NCBI GenBank assembly: GCA_963791595.1
Contig: CAWBTF010000012.1
Span: forward strand, 186,001-250,000
Reading direction: 5' to 3'
DNA from: JAEMQF01 sp963791595
GTDB lineage: Bacteria; Pseudomonadota; Gammaproteobacteria; Burkholderiales; Burkholderiaceae_C
DNA: 64,000 nt
Positions 25,373 to 33,953 of this stretch are shown one piece after another (the stretch's first letter is position 1; every line of letters begins with the position of its first letter). Under the pieces are notes generated by a model, which was given only the letters and a program-made list of their open reading frames with translations, was not told the origin of the DNA and searched no databases. The position numbers and the translations under genes were made by a program.

Positions 25373-26374
25373 TCATTGCCCAGGCGTCGCCCCCGAGATC
25401 TTGACGATGCGCGCCCATTTGGCGATATCGTCCTGCAGGTAGCGCGCGAACTCGTCAACCCCCATGCGCATCGGCGTCGCGCCTTGCGCGCCCCAGGCGC
25501 GCTGAACTTCCACCTGGCCGACGATTCGCGCCACTTCCGAATTCAGGCGCGCGACGATCGGCGCCGGCGTGTTCTTCGGTGCCATCAAGCCAAGCCAGAT
25601 CGTCGCCTCGAAGCCCGGCACACCGGCTTCCGCGATCGTCGGCACCTCGGGCAGCACCGCCGAGCGCGCCTTGCCGCTGGTTCCCAGCGCCTTGACCTTG
25701 CCGCTGCGAATATGTTCCACCATCGTCGGTATCGCGTCAAACATCATCTCCAACTGGCCGCCGAGCACGTCGGTCCGCGCGCCCGAGCTTCCCTTGTAGG
25801 GCACATGCACGATGTCGACTCCCGCCATCGCCTTGAACAGCTCGCCCGCCATGTGGTACGGCGTTCCGGGTCCGCTCGACGCATACGACATGCCGCCCGG
25901 TTTCGCCTTCGCCATCTTCAGCAGATCGCCCAGGTTCGCCGCCGCGAGGTCCGCCTTCGTCACGAGCACCAGGTCTGAGTAGTTGATCGGCGCGATCGGC
26001 TCGAAGTCCCGCAGCAACTGGAACGGCTTGTTCGGAATCAGCGACTCGTTGACGGTGTGCGTGTTCGACATCAACAGCAGCGTGTAGCCATCGGGCACGC
26101 TCTTGGCCACCGCGTCGGTGCCGATGATCGAGCCAGCGCCGGGCCGGTTGTCGACGACAAAACTCTGCCCCAGCACTTCCTGAAGGCGCTGCCCGATGAA
26201 GCGCGCGTAGATGTCGGCAGGCCCGCCGGCGGCGAACGGCACGATGATGCGCACCGGACGCGAGGGATAGTCTTGCGCGAGGCTCACCGAACCGGAGCCC
26301 AGCGCCAAACAGCACGCGAGCAATCCCCCCAGGCGAGGAGTGCAGATGAACCGCAGCATGTCAAGACAACCCAT
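25373..26374 (-). CDS. Bug/TctC family periplasmic solute-binding protein
   Basis: A 333-aa secreted binding protein of the tripartite tricarboxylate family, with a signal peptide ending near SLAQ and the family start DYPSRPVRIIVPFAAGGPAD. Other markers are VDNRPGAGSIIG, VHVPYKGSSGA and EAGVPGFEA. GGAGG lies 5 nt before ATG 26374. No TctA/TctB genes are adjacent, as is usual for the many orphan Bug proteins of Burkholderiales. The ligand is unknown. Confidence 0.92.
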   Translation of the reverse strand: MGCLDMLRFICTPRLGGLLACCLALGSGSVSLAQDYPSRPVRIIVPFAAGGPADIYARFIGQRLQEVLGQSFVVDNRPGAGSIIGTDAVAKSVPDGYTLLLMSNTHTVNESLIPNKPFQLLRDFEPIAPINYSDLVLVTKADLAAANLGDLLKMAKAKPGGMSYASSGPGTPYHMAGELFKAMAGVDIVHVPYKGSSGARTDVLGGQLEMMFDAIPTMVEHIRSGKVKALGTSGKARSAVLPEVPTIAEAGVPGFEATIWLGLMAPKNTPAPIVARLNSEVARIVGQVEVQRAWGAQGATPMRMGVDEFARYLQDDIAKWARIVKISGATPGQ

Positions 26375-26668
26375 CTGAACCTCCACCAGCGTGCACGAAG
26401 AATCCGGCAGTATGCACCGCTGAGACTCTGACTTGGCTTCGGGGTACCGGCTCGGGCCAAGCACGGCAGGCCTGGAACTGGCGATGGGCCTTTGAGCAGC
26501 TTCCCTGTACTGATATTCGTTTGGCAATCGGTATTTACCCGACACTCAGGTACGGGGGGTTACCCTGATTTTCCGCGTCCCCGGGATTTGCAATCCCCGA
26601 AGCGGCAGCTAGCCTTGAAGCGCTTGGTTTGACACGCCGACAAACAGTGATCGGGGAGATCCAAAGAC

Positions 26669-26872
26669 ATGATGCATTCACTGACCCCCGCCGTCAGAGC
26701 GCACTTCAGCTGCTACCTGTGCGGCTCCACCAGCTATCGCAGCGTGTTCGACCGCAACGGCGCCGGGGCGATCCGGGCGACGAGCCTGTACCGCTGCTCG
26801 GGGTGCACGTTGACGTTTCGCGACCCGAAGGACTGGCGCGTCGCGCCTTCTTCTGTCGCGCGCGCCGCCTGA
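26669..26872 (+). CDS. Small zinc-ribbon-like protein
   Basis: A 67-aa protein with two CxxC pairs, CYLCG (about residues 15-19) and CSGC (about 43-46), spaced 24 residues apart like a zinc ribbon. The remainder is basic and ends in a short Ala/Arg tail. A GGGGAG Shine-Dalgarno sits at 26653-26658 before ATG 26669 (a second ATG follows at once). It is the only plus-strand gene in this stretch, facing the kinase gene. I do not recognise a named family. The 294 nt upstream (26375-26668) have no gene. Confidence 0.6.
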   Translation: MMHSLTPAVRAHFSCYLCGSTSYRSVFDRNGAGAIRATSLYRCSGCTLTFRDPKDWRVAPSSVARAA

Positions 26873-26930
26873 ACGCTGCAGGAGTTCTGACCGGCCCCAT
26901 GACCGCGCCTGAACGCGCGGTAGCCGAGCG

Positions 26931-28346
26931 TCAGTAGCGCAGCGAGTCCAGAAACTCCCTGCGTTGCGGCTCCGATTCGATCAACTCAGCGAGCTTTCGG
27001 TGCAGCTCGGCCACATTGCCCGAGTCGCTGGCCGCACGCTTGATCAACACCTTGGCCAAAGGGCCGACGTGATGTGCCAGCTGCTTCTCGGCGCGCGCCA
27101 GGGTCGCGGCATCGAACGCGAACTGAGTCTTGGGCTGCGAGCGCGCGCCGGGCACGGTGCGCAGCTCGACACCCTGCGATCCGCCCTGATGCGCGATCCG
27201 AGCCAGCCGCGCCTTGAAGGCTTCGCGCCCATGCGTATCGGTAATCTTGTCCGCAAGCGCGGCAAAGAACTCATCGACGCTGTGAACGTGGCTCGCCGTT
27301 GAGCGCATGACATGCCGGGCCATCGGCCCGATCAGTTCGCGCAGCGCCACCTCGATCGCGCCCCAGGTCGGCGCCGACAATTCGCGCATGACCGATGGGT
27401 CGAAGGCTCGAGCCGGGTCGACCACGGTTTGTTGTTGCCACGCGGCTCGGCTGGCGCCGCCCACGGTCTGGTTCGGTCCCTGCTGCGCGCCCCGCGGCGC
27501 CAAGGCGATCGTCGGGTCGGTCGACATCGAGTCGACCGCCTGCGCCAGCGCCTGAGAAAACTCGTTGGCCGATTGGAAGCGCAGGTCCGCGCTCTTCTGC
27601 AACGCGCGCTCGATCACCGCGTCCAGGATCGGTGGCACATCCATCACCAGGCGCGACGGTGCCATGGGTTCACCCTGCATCACGCGGTGCATCACCGCAG
27701 CCGGGGAGTCGGCGGCAAAGGGGCTGCGCCCGGTGAGCAATTCATAGAAGATCACGCCTGCCGCCCAGAGGTCGGTGCGGCCGTCCGCCGTGTCGCCCAT
27801 CAGCTGCTCGGGCGCCATATGGGTGGGCGTTCCGAGCACGGTTCCCACCTGCGTCATCGACGAGCTCTGGATCCTGGCGATGCCGAAGTCCATCACCTTG
27901 ACCTTCAGGCCTTTTAGCACCATCACATTGGCGGGCTTGATGTCTCGATGCACGACCCCGCACTCGTGCGAATAGGCCAGTGCCGCGAGCAACTGGCGCA
28001 TCACTTCGAACGAATCGCTGAGTTCGAACCGGCCGCGTTCGCGCATCAGTTTGCGCAGCTCCGTGCCCTCGACGTACTCCATGACGATGTACGCGAACTG
28101 GCGGTCCTCGCCGTACTCGTGCACCCCCACGATTCCGGGGTGCTGAAGGCGCCCACCGGCCTGCGCTTCGCGCTTGAACCTGGCGATCGCCGATGCGCCG
28201 CCATCGGCCAGGTGCTCGGAAAGAATCGTCTTGATCGCGACCTTGCGTTCGATCACCGGGTCGAACGCCTCATACACCATGCCCATCGCGCCTTGGCCCA
28301 GGGGGCGGCGGATCTGATATTTTCCGATGTAAGGAGGGTGGCTCAT
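26931..28346 (-). CDS. Hanks-type serine/threonine protein kinase
   Basis: A 471-aa cytoplasmic kinase without a membrane span. The glycine loop GQGAMGMVY (18-26), VAIK lysine K39, catalytic HRDIKPAN (133-140), DFG (153-155) and APE are all present, so it should be active. Residues 280-471 form a helical, mostly alanine/arginine-rich C-terminal region containing repeated threonines (DPTIA, QTVG, QTVVDP) that could be autophosphorylation or FHA-recognition sites. ATG 28346 has AAGGAGG-like bases upstream (CCTCCTT on the plus strand). No phosphatase or FHA gene lies beside it. Confidence 0.93.
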   Translation of the reverse strand: MSHPPYIGKYQIRRPLGQGAMGMVYEAFDPVIERKVAIKTILSEHLADGGASAIARFKREAQAGGRLQHPGIVGVHEYGEDRQFAYIVMEYVEGTELRKLMRERGRFELSDSFEVMRQLLAALAYSHECGVVHRDIKPANVMVLKGLKVKVMDFGIARIQSSSMTQVGTVLGTPTHMAPEQLMGDTADGRTDLWAAGVIFYELLTGRSPFAADSPAAVMHRVMQGEPMAPSRLVMDVPPILDAVIERALQKSADLRFQSANEFSQALAQAVDSMSTDPTIALAPRGAQQGPNQTVGGASRAAWQQQTVVDPARAFDPSVMRELSAPTWGAIEVALRELIGPMARHVMRSTASHVHSVDEFFAALADKITDTHGREAFKARLARIAHQGGSQGVELRTVPGARSQPKTQFAFDAATLARAEKQLAHHVGPLAKVLIKRAASDSGNVAELHRKLAELIESEPQRREFLDSLRY

Positions 28347-28515
28347 GGCGTGCAGGCTCACTCGAGCCCAACAAGGCTGCGAGTAGCCCATATTTGGCCA
28401 TGCCGCTCGCCTCGTCAATCCCTAGCATCCCGCAGATCCCGACACCCGCCGCGAATTGGGGGTCAAGGTGGCCGCGCCACAGTTCAATGTACGGGAACAC
28501 GGCCTGTCGTGGGCC

Positions 28516-28590
28516 TGGTGGGCGGTGCAGGCTTCGAACCTGCGACCTCCTCGGTGTGAACGAGGCGCTCTACCCCTGAGCTAACCGCCC
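28516..28590 (-). tRNA. tRNA-Val (anticodon CAC)
   Basis: On the minus strand, 75 nt fold as a cloverleaf: acceptor GGGCGGT/ACCGCCC, D-arm TAGCTCAGGGGTAGAGC, anticodon stem CCTCG/CGAGG with loop TTCACAC (anticodon CAC), T-arm GCAGGTTCGAAGCCTGC and encoded ACCA end. CAC reads the GUG valine codon. It stands alone between the kinase and dnaQ genes; the rest of 28347-28659 shows nothing else. Confidence 0.96.
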
Positions 28591-28659
28591 GGACCGGCGC
28601 ATTTTGGAGGCGCCGGAAGGAGCGGGATTGTGCCACATGGGTCCGGCACCGGCCCTGGC

Positions 28660-29376
28660 TCAGGCGGTGCTCAACGCCCGGCGCCAGACCGTCTTACCGC
28701 CGCTGGCCTTGTCGATCTCGGCGAGCACCGCGCCGTGTGCGGCGAGCTCGTCGCCCTGGGCCTCGACGACCAGCAATTCGAGCTTGCGCAGATCGATTCG
28801 TTCGAAACCAGCCTCGGATTCGGAGGGCTCGCTCGAATCGATGACGAGCGACTTCTGGCCACGCGTCATGCGCAGGTAGACTTCGGCGAGCAGCCCGGCA
28901 TCGAGCAGCGCGCCGTGCAGCGTGCGGCTCGTGTTGTCCACTTCCAGCCGCTTGCACAGTGCGTCGAGCGAGTTCGACTTGCCCGGGAACATCTCGCGCG
29001 CGAGCAACAGGCTGTCGGTGATGCGCGCGACATTCGTCTCGAAGCGCGGCTTGGCGATGCGTTCGAGTTCGCAGTCCAGAAAGCCGACGTCGAACTCGGC
29101 GTTGTGGATGATGATTTCGGCGCCGTCCACATATTCGAGCAGCTGATCGACCACAGCCACGAACAGCGGCTTGTCGGCCAGAAACTCGTCGCTGAGGCCA
29201 TGCACCTTGAACGCGTCTTCGTGGCTCGCGCGCTGCGGGTTCAGGTAGAAGTGCAGGTTGCGCCCCGACAGGCGGCGATTAAGCATCTCCACGCAACCGA
29301 TTTCGATGATGCGGTCGCCGCCCTGCGGGTTCAGGCCGGTCGTTTCGGTGTCCAGAAAGACTTGTCGCATCGTCAT
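28660..29376 (-). CDS. dnaQ: DNA polymerase III epsilon subunit (3'-5' proofreading exonuclease)
   Basis: A 238-aa DEDDh exonuclease of the replicative polymerase. Exo I is LDTETTG (D9, E11), Exo II is HNAEFDVGFLD, and Exo III is HGALLDAGLLAEVY with the catalytic histidine. The C-terminal helix region (about 185-238) corresponds to the part that binds the alpha subunit. ATG 29376 overlaps the lgt stop by four bases (ATGA), giving MTMRQVF. Confidence 0.94.
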   Translation of the reverse strand: MTMRQVFLDTETTGLNPQGGDRIIEIGCVEMLNRRLSGRNLHFYLNPQRASHEDAFKVHGLSDEFLADKPLFVAVVDQLLEYVDGAEIIIHNAEFDVGFLDCELERIAKPRFETNVARITDSLLLAREMFPGKSNSLDALCKRLEVDNTSRTLHGALLDAGLLAEVYLRMTRGQKSLVIDSSEPSESEAGFERIDLRKLELLVVEAQGDELAAHGAVLAEIDKASGGKTVWRRALSTA

Positions 29377-30188
29377 GCCTTGATTGGAGTCGGGCCGATC
29401 TGACGCGCCCCCCAGACCCAGAGGCCGAGTCCGCCGAGCACCATCGGAACACAGAGCCACTGGCCCATGCTCAAGTTCAGCGCCTGCAGGCCCAGAAAGC
29501 TGTCGGGCTCGCGATAGAACTCGGCGATGAAACGCAGGATCCCGTAGCCGACCAGGAACGCCCCCGACACCTGCCCCAATGCACGGGTCTTTCGCGCATA
29601 GACCCACAGCAGCACGAACAGCAGCAGGCCTTCGAGCGCGAATTGATAGAGCGGCGACGGGTGCCGCGCGATGTTCGTTCCTGATTGCGGAAACGCCATC
29701 GCCCACGGCAGGCTCGGGTCGGCCGCGCGCCCCCACAGCTCGCCATTGATGAAATTGCCGATCCGCCCCGATGCCAATCCGGTCGGTACGCAGGGGGCCA
29801 CGAGGTCGGCCACCTCCAGGAACTTGCGGCCGCGCGCGCGCGCGAACCACGCCATTGCCGCCACGACCCCCAGCAAACCTCCGTGAAATGCCATGCCGCC
29901 TTTCCACACGGCGAAGATTTCGAGCGGATGCGCGGCGTAGTAACCCGGCTTGTAGAAGAGTACATAGCCGAGCCGGCCGCCGATCACGACGCCGAGTACG
30001 CCGAAGAACAGCAGGTCTTCCACGTCGCGGCGTGTCCAACCTGATGGCGCGAACTGCGGGTGCTTGACGCGCAGCGTCGCAAGCCAGATGAACAGACCGA
30101 ACGCGACGAGGTAGGTCAGACCATACCAATGGATCGCCACCGGACCGAGCTGCAACGCGACCGGGCTGAATTGAGGATGGACCAGCAT
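29373..30188 (-). CDS. lgt: Prolipoprotein diacylglyceryl transferase
   Basis: A 271-aa inner-membrane enzyme that attaches diacylglycerol to the lipobox cysteine of prolipoproteins. About seven spans are seen, with the conserved HWYGLTYLVAF, GGMAFHGGLLG and signature GRIGNFINGELWGR. YREPD precedes the last spans. It lies upstream of and coupled to dnaQ; ilvD is transcribed divergently. Confidence 0.97.
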   Translation of the reverse strand: MLVHPQFSPVALQLGPVAIHWYGLTYLVAFGLFIWLATLRVKHPQFAPSGWTRRDVEDLLFFGVLGVVIGGRLGYVLFYKPGYYAAHPLEIFAVWKGGMAFHGGLLGVVAAMAWFARARGRKFLEVADLVAPCVPTGLASGRIGNFINGELWGRAADPSLPWAMAFPQSGTNIARHPSPLYQFALEGLLLFVLLWVYARKTRALGQVSGAFLVGYGILRFIAEFYREPDSFLGLQALNLSMGQWLCVPMVLGGLGLWVWGARQIGPTPIKA

Positions 30189-30319
30189 GCGCCGATGATA
30201 AGGGGCCTACCCATGAGCCCCGGCACTCGAAGCCCTGGGAACGCCCTGCCGCGCGCGCGGCGCGCGGCTGGCTATAGTGCAACCTTCATCGCCCACACGC
30301 TTCAGCTCACGAATCCGCC

Positions 30320-32002
30320 ATGAACTACAACCGTCGCTCGAAGAACATCACCGAAGGCGTGGCCCGCGCCCCGAATCGTTCGATGTACTACGCCCTGGGT
30401 TACGAGGAGGGCGACTTCAAAAAGCCGATGATCGGCGTCGCCAACGGCCACTCGACCATCACGCCGTGCAACTCGGGCCTGCAAAAGCTCGCCGACGCAG
30501 CCGTGGCCGGCATCGAGGAAGCTGGCGGCAACGCGCAGATCTTCGGCACGCCCACCATCAGCGACGGCATGGCGATGGGCACCGAGGGCATGAAGTACAG
30601 CCTGGTGTCGCGCGAGGTGATCGCCGATTGCATCGAAACCTGCGTCGGCGGCCAGTGGCTGGACGGCGTGCTCGTCGTGGGCGGCTGCGACAAGAACATG
30701 CCCGGCGGCATGATGGGCATCCTGCGCGCCAATGTGCCCGCGATCTACGTCTACGGCGGCACCATTTTGCCGGGCCATTACAAGGGCCAGGACCTGAACA
30801 TCGTCAGCATCTTCGAGGCCGTGGGCCAGTTCACCGCCGGCAAGTTGAGCGAGGAAGACTTCCGCCAGATCGAGCGCCGCGCCATCCCCGGCAGCGGCTC
30901 GTGCGGGGGCATGTACACCGCGAACACGATGAGTTCGTCGTTTGAGGCGCTGGGCATGAGCCTGCCAAGCTCGAGCACGATGGCCAACCCGCACACCGAG
31001 ATCGTCGACACCGCTCGAACCGCGGCGCGCGTCCTGGTGGACGCCGTCAAGGCGGACCGCAAGCCGCGCGACATCGTGACGCGCAAGTCGATCGAGAACG
31101 CGGTGGCCGTGATCATGGCCACCGGCGGCTCCACCAACGCGGTGCTGCACTTCCTCGCGATCGCGCACGCCGCGCAGGTGCCGTGGACAATCGACGACTT
31201 CGAACGCATGCGGCGCAAGGTTCCGGTGCTGTGCGACCTCAAGCCCTCGGGCAAGTACCTCGCGGTCGATCTGCACAAGGCCGGCGGCATTCCGCAGGTC
31301 ATGAAAGTCCTGCTCAAGGCCGGCCTGCTGCACGGCGATTGCATGACGATCACCGGCAAGACGATCGCGCAGACGCTGGCCGATGTTCCCGACGCGCCGC
31401 GCACCGATCAGGACGTGATTCGCGGGATCGACAAGCCGATGTACCGCGAGGGTCACCTGGCGATCCTGCGCGGCAACCTCGCCCCGGAAGGCGCGGTCGC
31501 GAAGATCACCGGCCTGAAGAACCCGAAGATCACCGGCCCAGCGCGCGTGTTCGACGACGAACAAAGCGCGATGGCCGCCATCATGGCGCGCCAAATCAAG
31601 GACGGCGACGTGATGGTGCTGCGCTACCTCGGCCCGAAGGGCGCACCTGGCATGCCCGAAATGCTCGCTCCCACCAGCGCCTTGATCGGCCAGGGCTTGG
31701 GCGAAACGGTGGGGCTGGTCACCGATGGGCGTTTTTCCGGCGGAACCTGGGGCATGGTGGTCGGCCATGTCGCGCCCGAAGCGTACGCCGGAGGCGCGAT
31801 CGCGCTGGTCCACGAGGGCGACTCGATCACGATCGACGCGCACACCTTGACGCTGCAGCTCAACATTTCAGACGAGCAGCTGGCTCAGCGCCGTGCTGCG
31901 TGGAAGGCGCCGGCACCGCGCTATACGCGCGGCGTGCTGGCCAAGTTTGCTAGAAACGCGTCGAGCGCCAGCACGGGGGCGGTGCTGGACCTCGGCGAGT
32001 AG
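30320..32002 (+). CDS. ilvD: Dihydroxy-acid dehydratase
   Basis: A 560-aa iron-sulfur enzyme of branched-chain amino acid and pantothenate synthesis; it dehydrates 2,3-dihydroxyisovalerate and the isoleucine homologue. Cluster cysteines lie in GGCDKNMPG and GSGSCGGMYTANTM, and TDGRFSGG is the C-terminal signature. The shorter, plant/[2Fe-2S]-like IlvD class is suggested by length. No other ilv gene is adjacent. The 131 nt to lgt hold the divergent promoters; TATAGT is visible near 30274. Confidence 0.96.
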   Translation: MNYNRRSKNITEGVARAPNRSMYYALGYEEGDFKKPMIGVANGHSTITPCNSGLQKLADAAVAGIEEAGGNAQIFGTPTISDGMAMGTEGMKYSLVSREVIADCIETCVGGQWLDGVLVVGGCDKNMPGGMMGILRANVPAIYVYGGTILPGHYKGQDLNIVSIFEAVGQFTAGKLSEEDFRQIERRAIPGSGSCGGMYTANTMSSSFEALGMSLPSSSTMANPHTEIVDTARTAARVLVDAVKADRKPRDIVTRKSIENAVAVIMATGGSTNAVLHFLAIAHAAQVPWTIDDFERMRRKVPVLCDLKPSGKYLAVDLHKAGGIPQVMKVLLKAGLLHGDCMTITGKTIAQTLADVPDAPRTDQDVIRGIDKPMYREGHLAILRGNLAPEGAVAKITGLKNPKITGPARVFDDEQSAMAAIMARQIKDGDVMVLRYLGPKGAPGMPEMLAPTSALIGQGLGETVGLVTDGRFSGGTWGMVVGHVAPEAYAGGAIALVHEGDSITIDAHTLTLQLNISDEQLAQRRAAWKAPAPRYTRGVLAKFARNASSASTGAVLDLGE

Positions 32003-32041
32003 CGCCCGAGGCGCGCGTATGGCGAATCGAAAGTTGCCGCG

Positions 32042-32311
32042 TCAGGACTTCTTGCGCCGGGCCCGGGTGTTGATCCCCAGCGCGTCCATGTTCTTCTCGC
32101 GCCGCTCATCTTTCTTGCGATCCATGCGCTCCATCTCACGGCGCTTGGTCAAGCCTGAAGAATCCGACCAGGCCCACCACCCGATGGCAAAGACGAAGGG
32201 CAACGCAAACTTCCACAGATCCCCGGTCAAGTTCCAGGTCCACTCGGCGAACGGGCCGACGCCGAACAGGTTGAGCAAGATCAACAGCACTCCGACGGCG
32301 ACGAACCACAT
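32042..32311 (-). CDS. Small Trp-rich protein (TIGR04438 type)
   Basis: An 89-aa protein with two hydrophobic, tryptophan-rich segments (MWFVAVGVLLILLNL and ALPFVFAIGWWAW) and a strongly basic, charged C-terminus (RREMERMDRKKDERREK). It fits the small Trp-rich family confined to Burkholderiales, of unknown function, probably an inner-membrane protein with a cytoplasmic tail. ATG 32311 gives the family N-terminus. Confidence 0.82.
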   Translation of the reverse strand: MWFVAVGVLLILLNLFGVGPFAEWTWNLTGDLWKFALPFVFAIGWWAWSDSSGLTKRREMERMDRKKDERREKNMDALGINTRARRKKS

Positions 32312-32432
32312 TTCCAAACTCCCGCTTTTCAGCGACGCTCGCCCCTCGGGCGTCAACCTGCCGCTCTTACAATCCGTTGCCTCGAATGTACCTTCGCTGA
32401 AGCGAACCGATCACTCTCCCAGAAAGGAAACC

Positions 32433-32744
32433 ATGAAGTTGTTCCATGCTTTGACGCTGCTGCTCGCGGCAACCGCCGGCACGGGCCCCGCCCTCGCCAA
32501 CCCTGACTTGGCCAACAAGAAGAACTGCATGGCCTGCCATGCGGTCGACAAGAAGCTCGTAGGCCCGGCCTACAAGGAAGTCGCCGCGAAGTACGCCGGC
32601 CAAAAAGACGCCGTCGACAAGCTCGCGCAAAAGGTGATCAAGGGCGGCGCAGGCGTCTGGGGCCCGGTGCCGATGCCGCCGAACGCGGCAGTCAGCGAGG
32701 CCGAGGCGAAGCAGCTGGTGCAGTGGCTGTTGACGCTCAAGTAA
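32433..32744 (+). CDS. Class I c-type cytochrome (c551/c552-like)
   Basis: A 103-aa periplasmic monoheme cytochrome. A signal peptide ends at ALAN, the heme motif is CMACH (residues 32-36), and the distal methionine is in PVPMPPN (about residue 81). The helix SEAEAKQLVQWLLTL closes the fold. GAAAGGA lies upstream of ATG 32433. It would shuttle electrons to a terminal oxidase or peroxidase. The acyl-CoA dehydrogenase gene follows by 19 nt, but a direct functional link is not obvious. Confidence 0.95.
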   Translation: MKLFHALTLLLAATAGTGPALANPDLANKKNCMACHAVDKKLVGPAYKEVAAKYAGQKDAVDKLAQKVIKGGAGVWGPVPMPPNAAVSEAEAKQLVQWLLTLK

Positions 32745-32763
32745 CGCGTCGCCCCTGCGCCCC

Positions 32764-33918
32764 ATGCAGCTGACGCCCGAACACGAAGCCGTCAGGAGCA
32801 CCCTCAAGCGTTTCATCGCGCAGGAGATCAATCCGCGCGTCGACTCTTGGGAGGCGGCGGAAATGTTCCCCGCCCACGAGGTGTTCGCTGGCCTCGGCAA
32901 GCTCGGCATGCTCGGGCTGACCAAGCCCACCGAGTTCGGCGGCGCGGGGCTCGACTACTCCTATTCCGTCGTGATGGCGGAAGCGCTGGGCGACGTCGCC
33001 TGCGGCGGCATTCCCATGGCCATCGGCGTGCAGACCGACATGGCCACTCCCGCGCTCGCGCGCTTCGGCTCCGACGCATTGCGCCGCGAGTTCCTCGCGC
33101 CCGCGATTCAAGGCGCGCAGGTCGCGTGCATCGGCGTGTCCGAGCCCGGCGCCGGCTCCGATGTGGCCGCCATCAAGACGACAGCGCGCAAGGCGGGTGG
33201 CGACTACGTCATCAACGGCGCGAAGATGTGGATCACGAACAGCCTGCAGGCCGACTGGATGTGTCTGCTCGCGAACACGTCGGAAGGTTCGGGTCACAAG
33301 AACAAGAGCCTGATCGTCGTGCCGATGAAGACGCCCGGCATCACGGTGGCGAAGAAGATTCGCAAGATCGGCATGATGTCCAGCGACACCGGGCTGATCC
33401 ACTTCGACGACGTTCGCGTACCGCAGAGCAACCGCATCGGCGACGAAGGCTCGGGCTTCACATACCAGATGATGCAATTCCAGGAAGAGCGCCTGTGGGC
33501 CGCGGCGAATGCGATCCAGGGATTGCTGAATTGCGTGCAGGTGACGGCCGACTACGCCCGCGAGCGCCAGATCTTCGGCTCGCGCGTTCTCGACCACCAG
33601 ACCGTGCATTTCAAGCTCGCGGAGCTGAAGACGGAAATCGAAGCGCTGCGCGGCCTGACCTACATGGCGACCGAACATTACATCGCTGGCCGCGACGTCA
33701 CCGAATGGGCCTCGATGGCCAAGCTCAAGGCCGGGCGATTGCTGCGCACGGTGCCTGACGCGTGCATGCAGTACTGGGGCGGCATGGGCTACACCTGGGA
33801 CAACCCGGTGTCGCGCCTGTACCGCGATGGGCGCCTGGCCTCCATCGGCGGCGGCGCCGACGAAGTGATGCTGGGCATCATCTGCAAGTTCATGCACACG
33901 CTGCCGGCGCGGCGCTGA
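32764..33918 (+). CDS. Acyl-CoA dehydrogenase
   Basis: A 384-aa FAD enzyme forming trans-2-enoyl-CoA. The family blocks are SEPGAGSDVAAIKTTA (about residue 125), MWITNS, FQEERLWAA and the C-terminal QYWGGMGYTWDNPVSRLYRD. The chain length preference cannot be read from the sequence. The gene converges with the ABC operon that carries a fatty acyl-CoA ligase, so a role in the same acid's beta-oxidation is reasonable. Confidence 0.92.
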   Translation: MQLTPEHEAVRSTLKRFIAQEINPRVDSWEAAEMFPAHEVFAGLGKLGMLGLTKPTEFGGAGLDYSYSVVMAEALGDVACGGIPMAIGVQTDMATPALARFGSDALRREFLAPAIQGAQVACIGVSEPGAGSDVAAIKTTARKAGGDYVINGAKMWITNSLQADWMCLLANTSEGSGHKNKSLIVVPMKTPGITVAKKIRKIGMMSSDTGLIHFDDVRVPQSNRIGDEGSGFTYQMMQFQEERLWAAANAIQGLLNCVQVTADYARERQIFGSRVLDHQTVHFKLAELKTEIEALRGLTYMATEHYIAGRDVTEWASMAKLKAGRLLRTVPDACMQYWGGMGYTWDNPVSRLYRDGRLASIGGGADEVMLGIICKFMHTLPARR

Positions 33919-33953
33919 GGCGTCGCGCACAGGGAGTCGAGGGGCTTTGCGGG

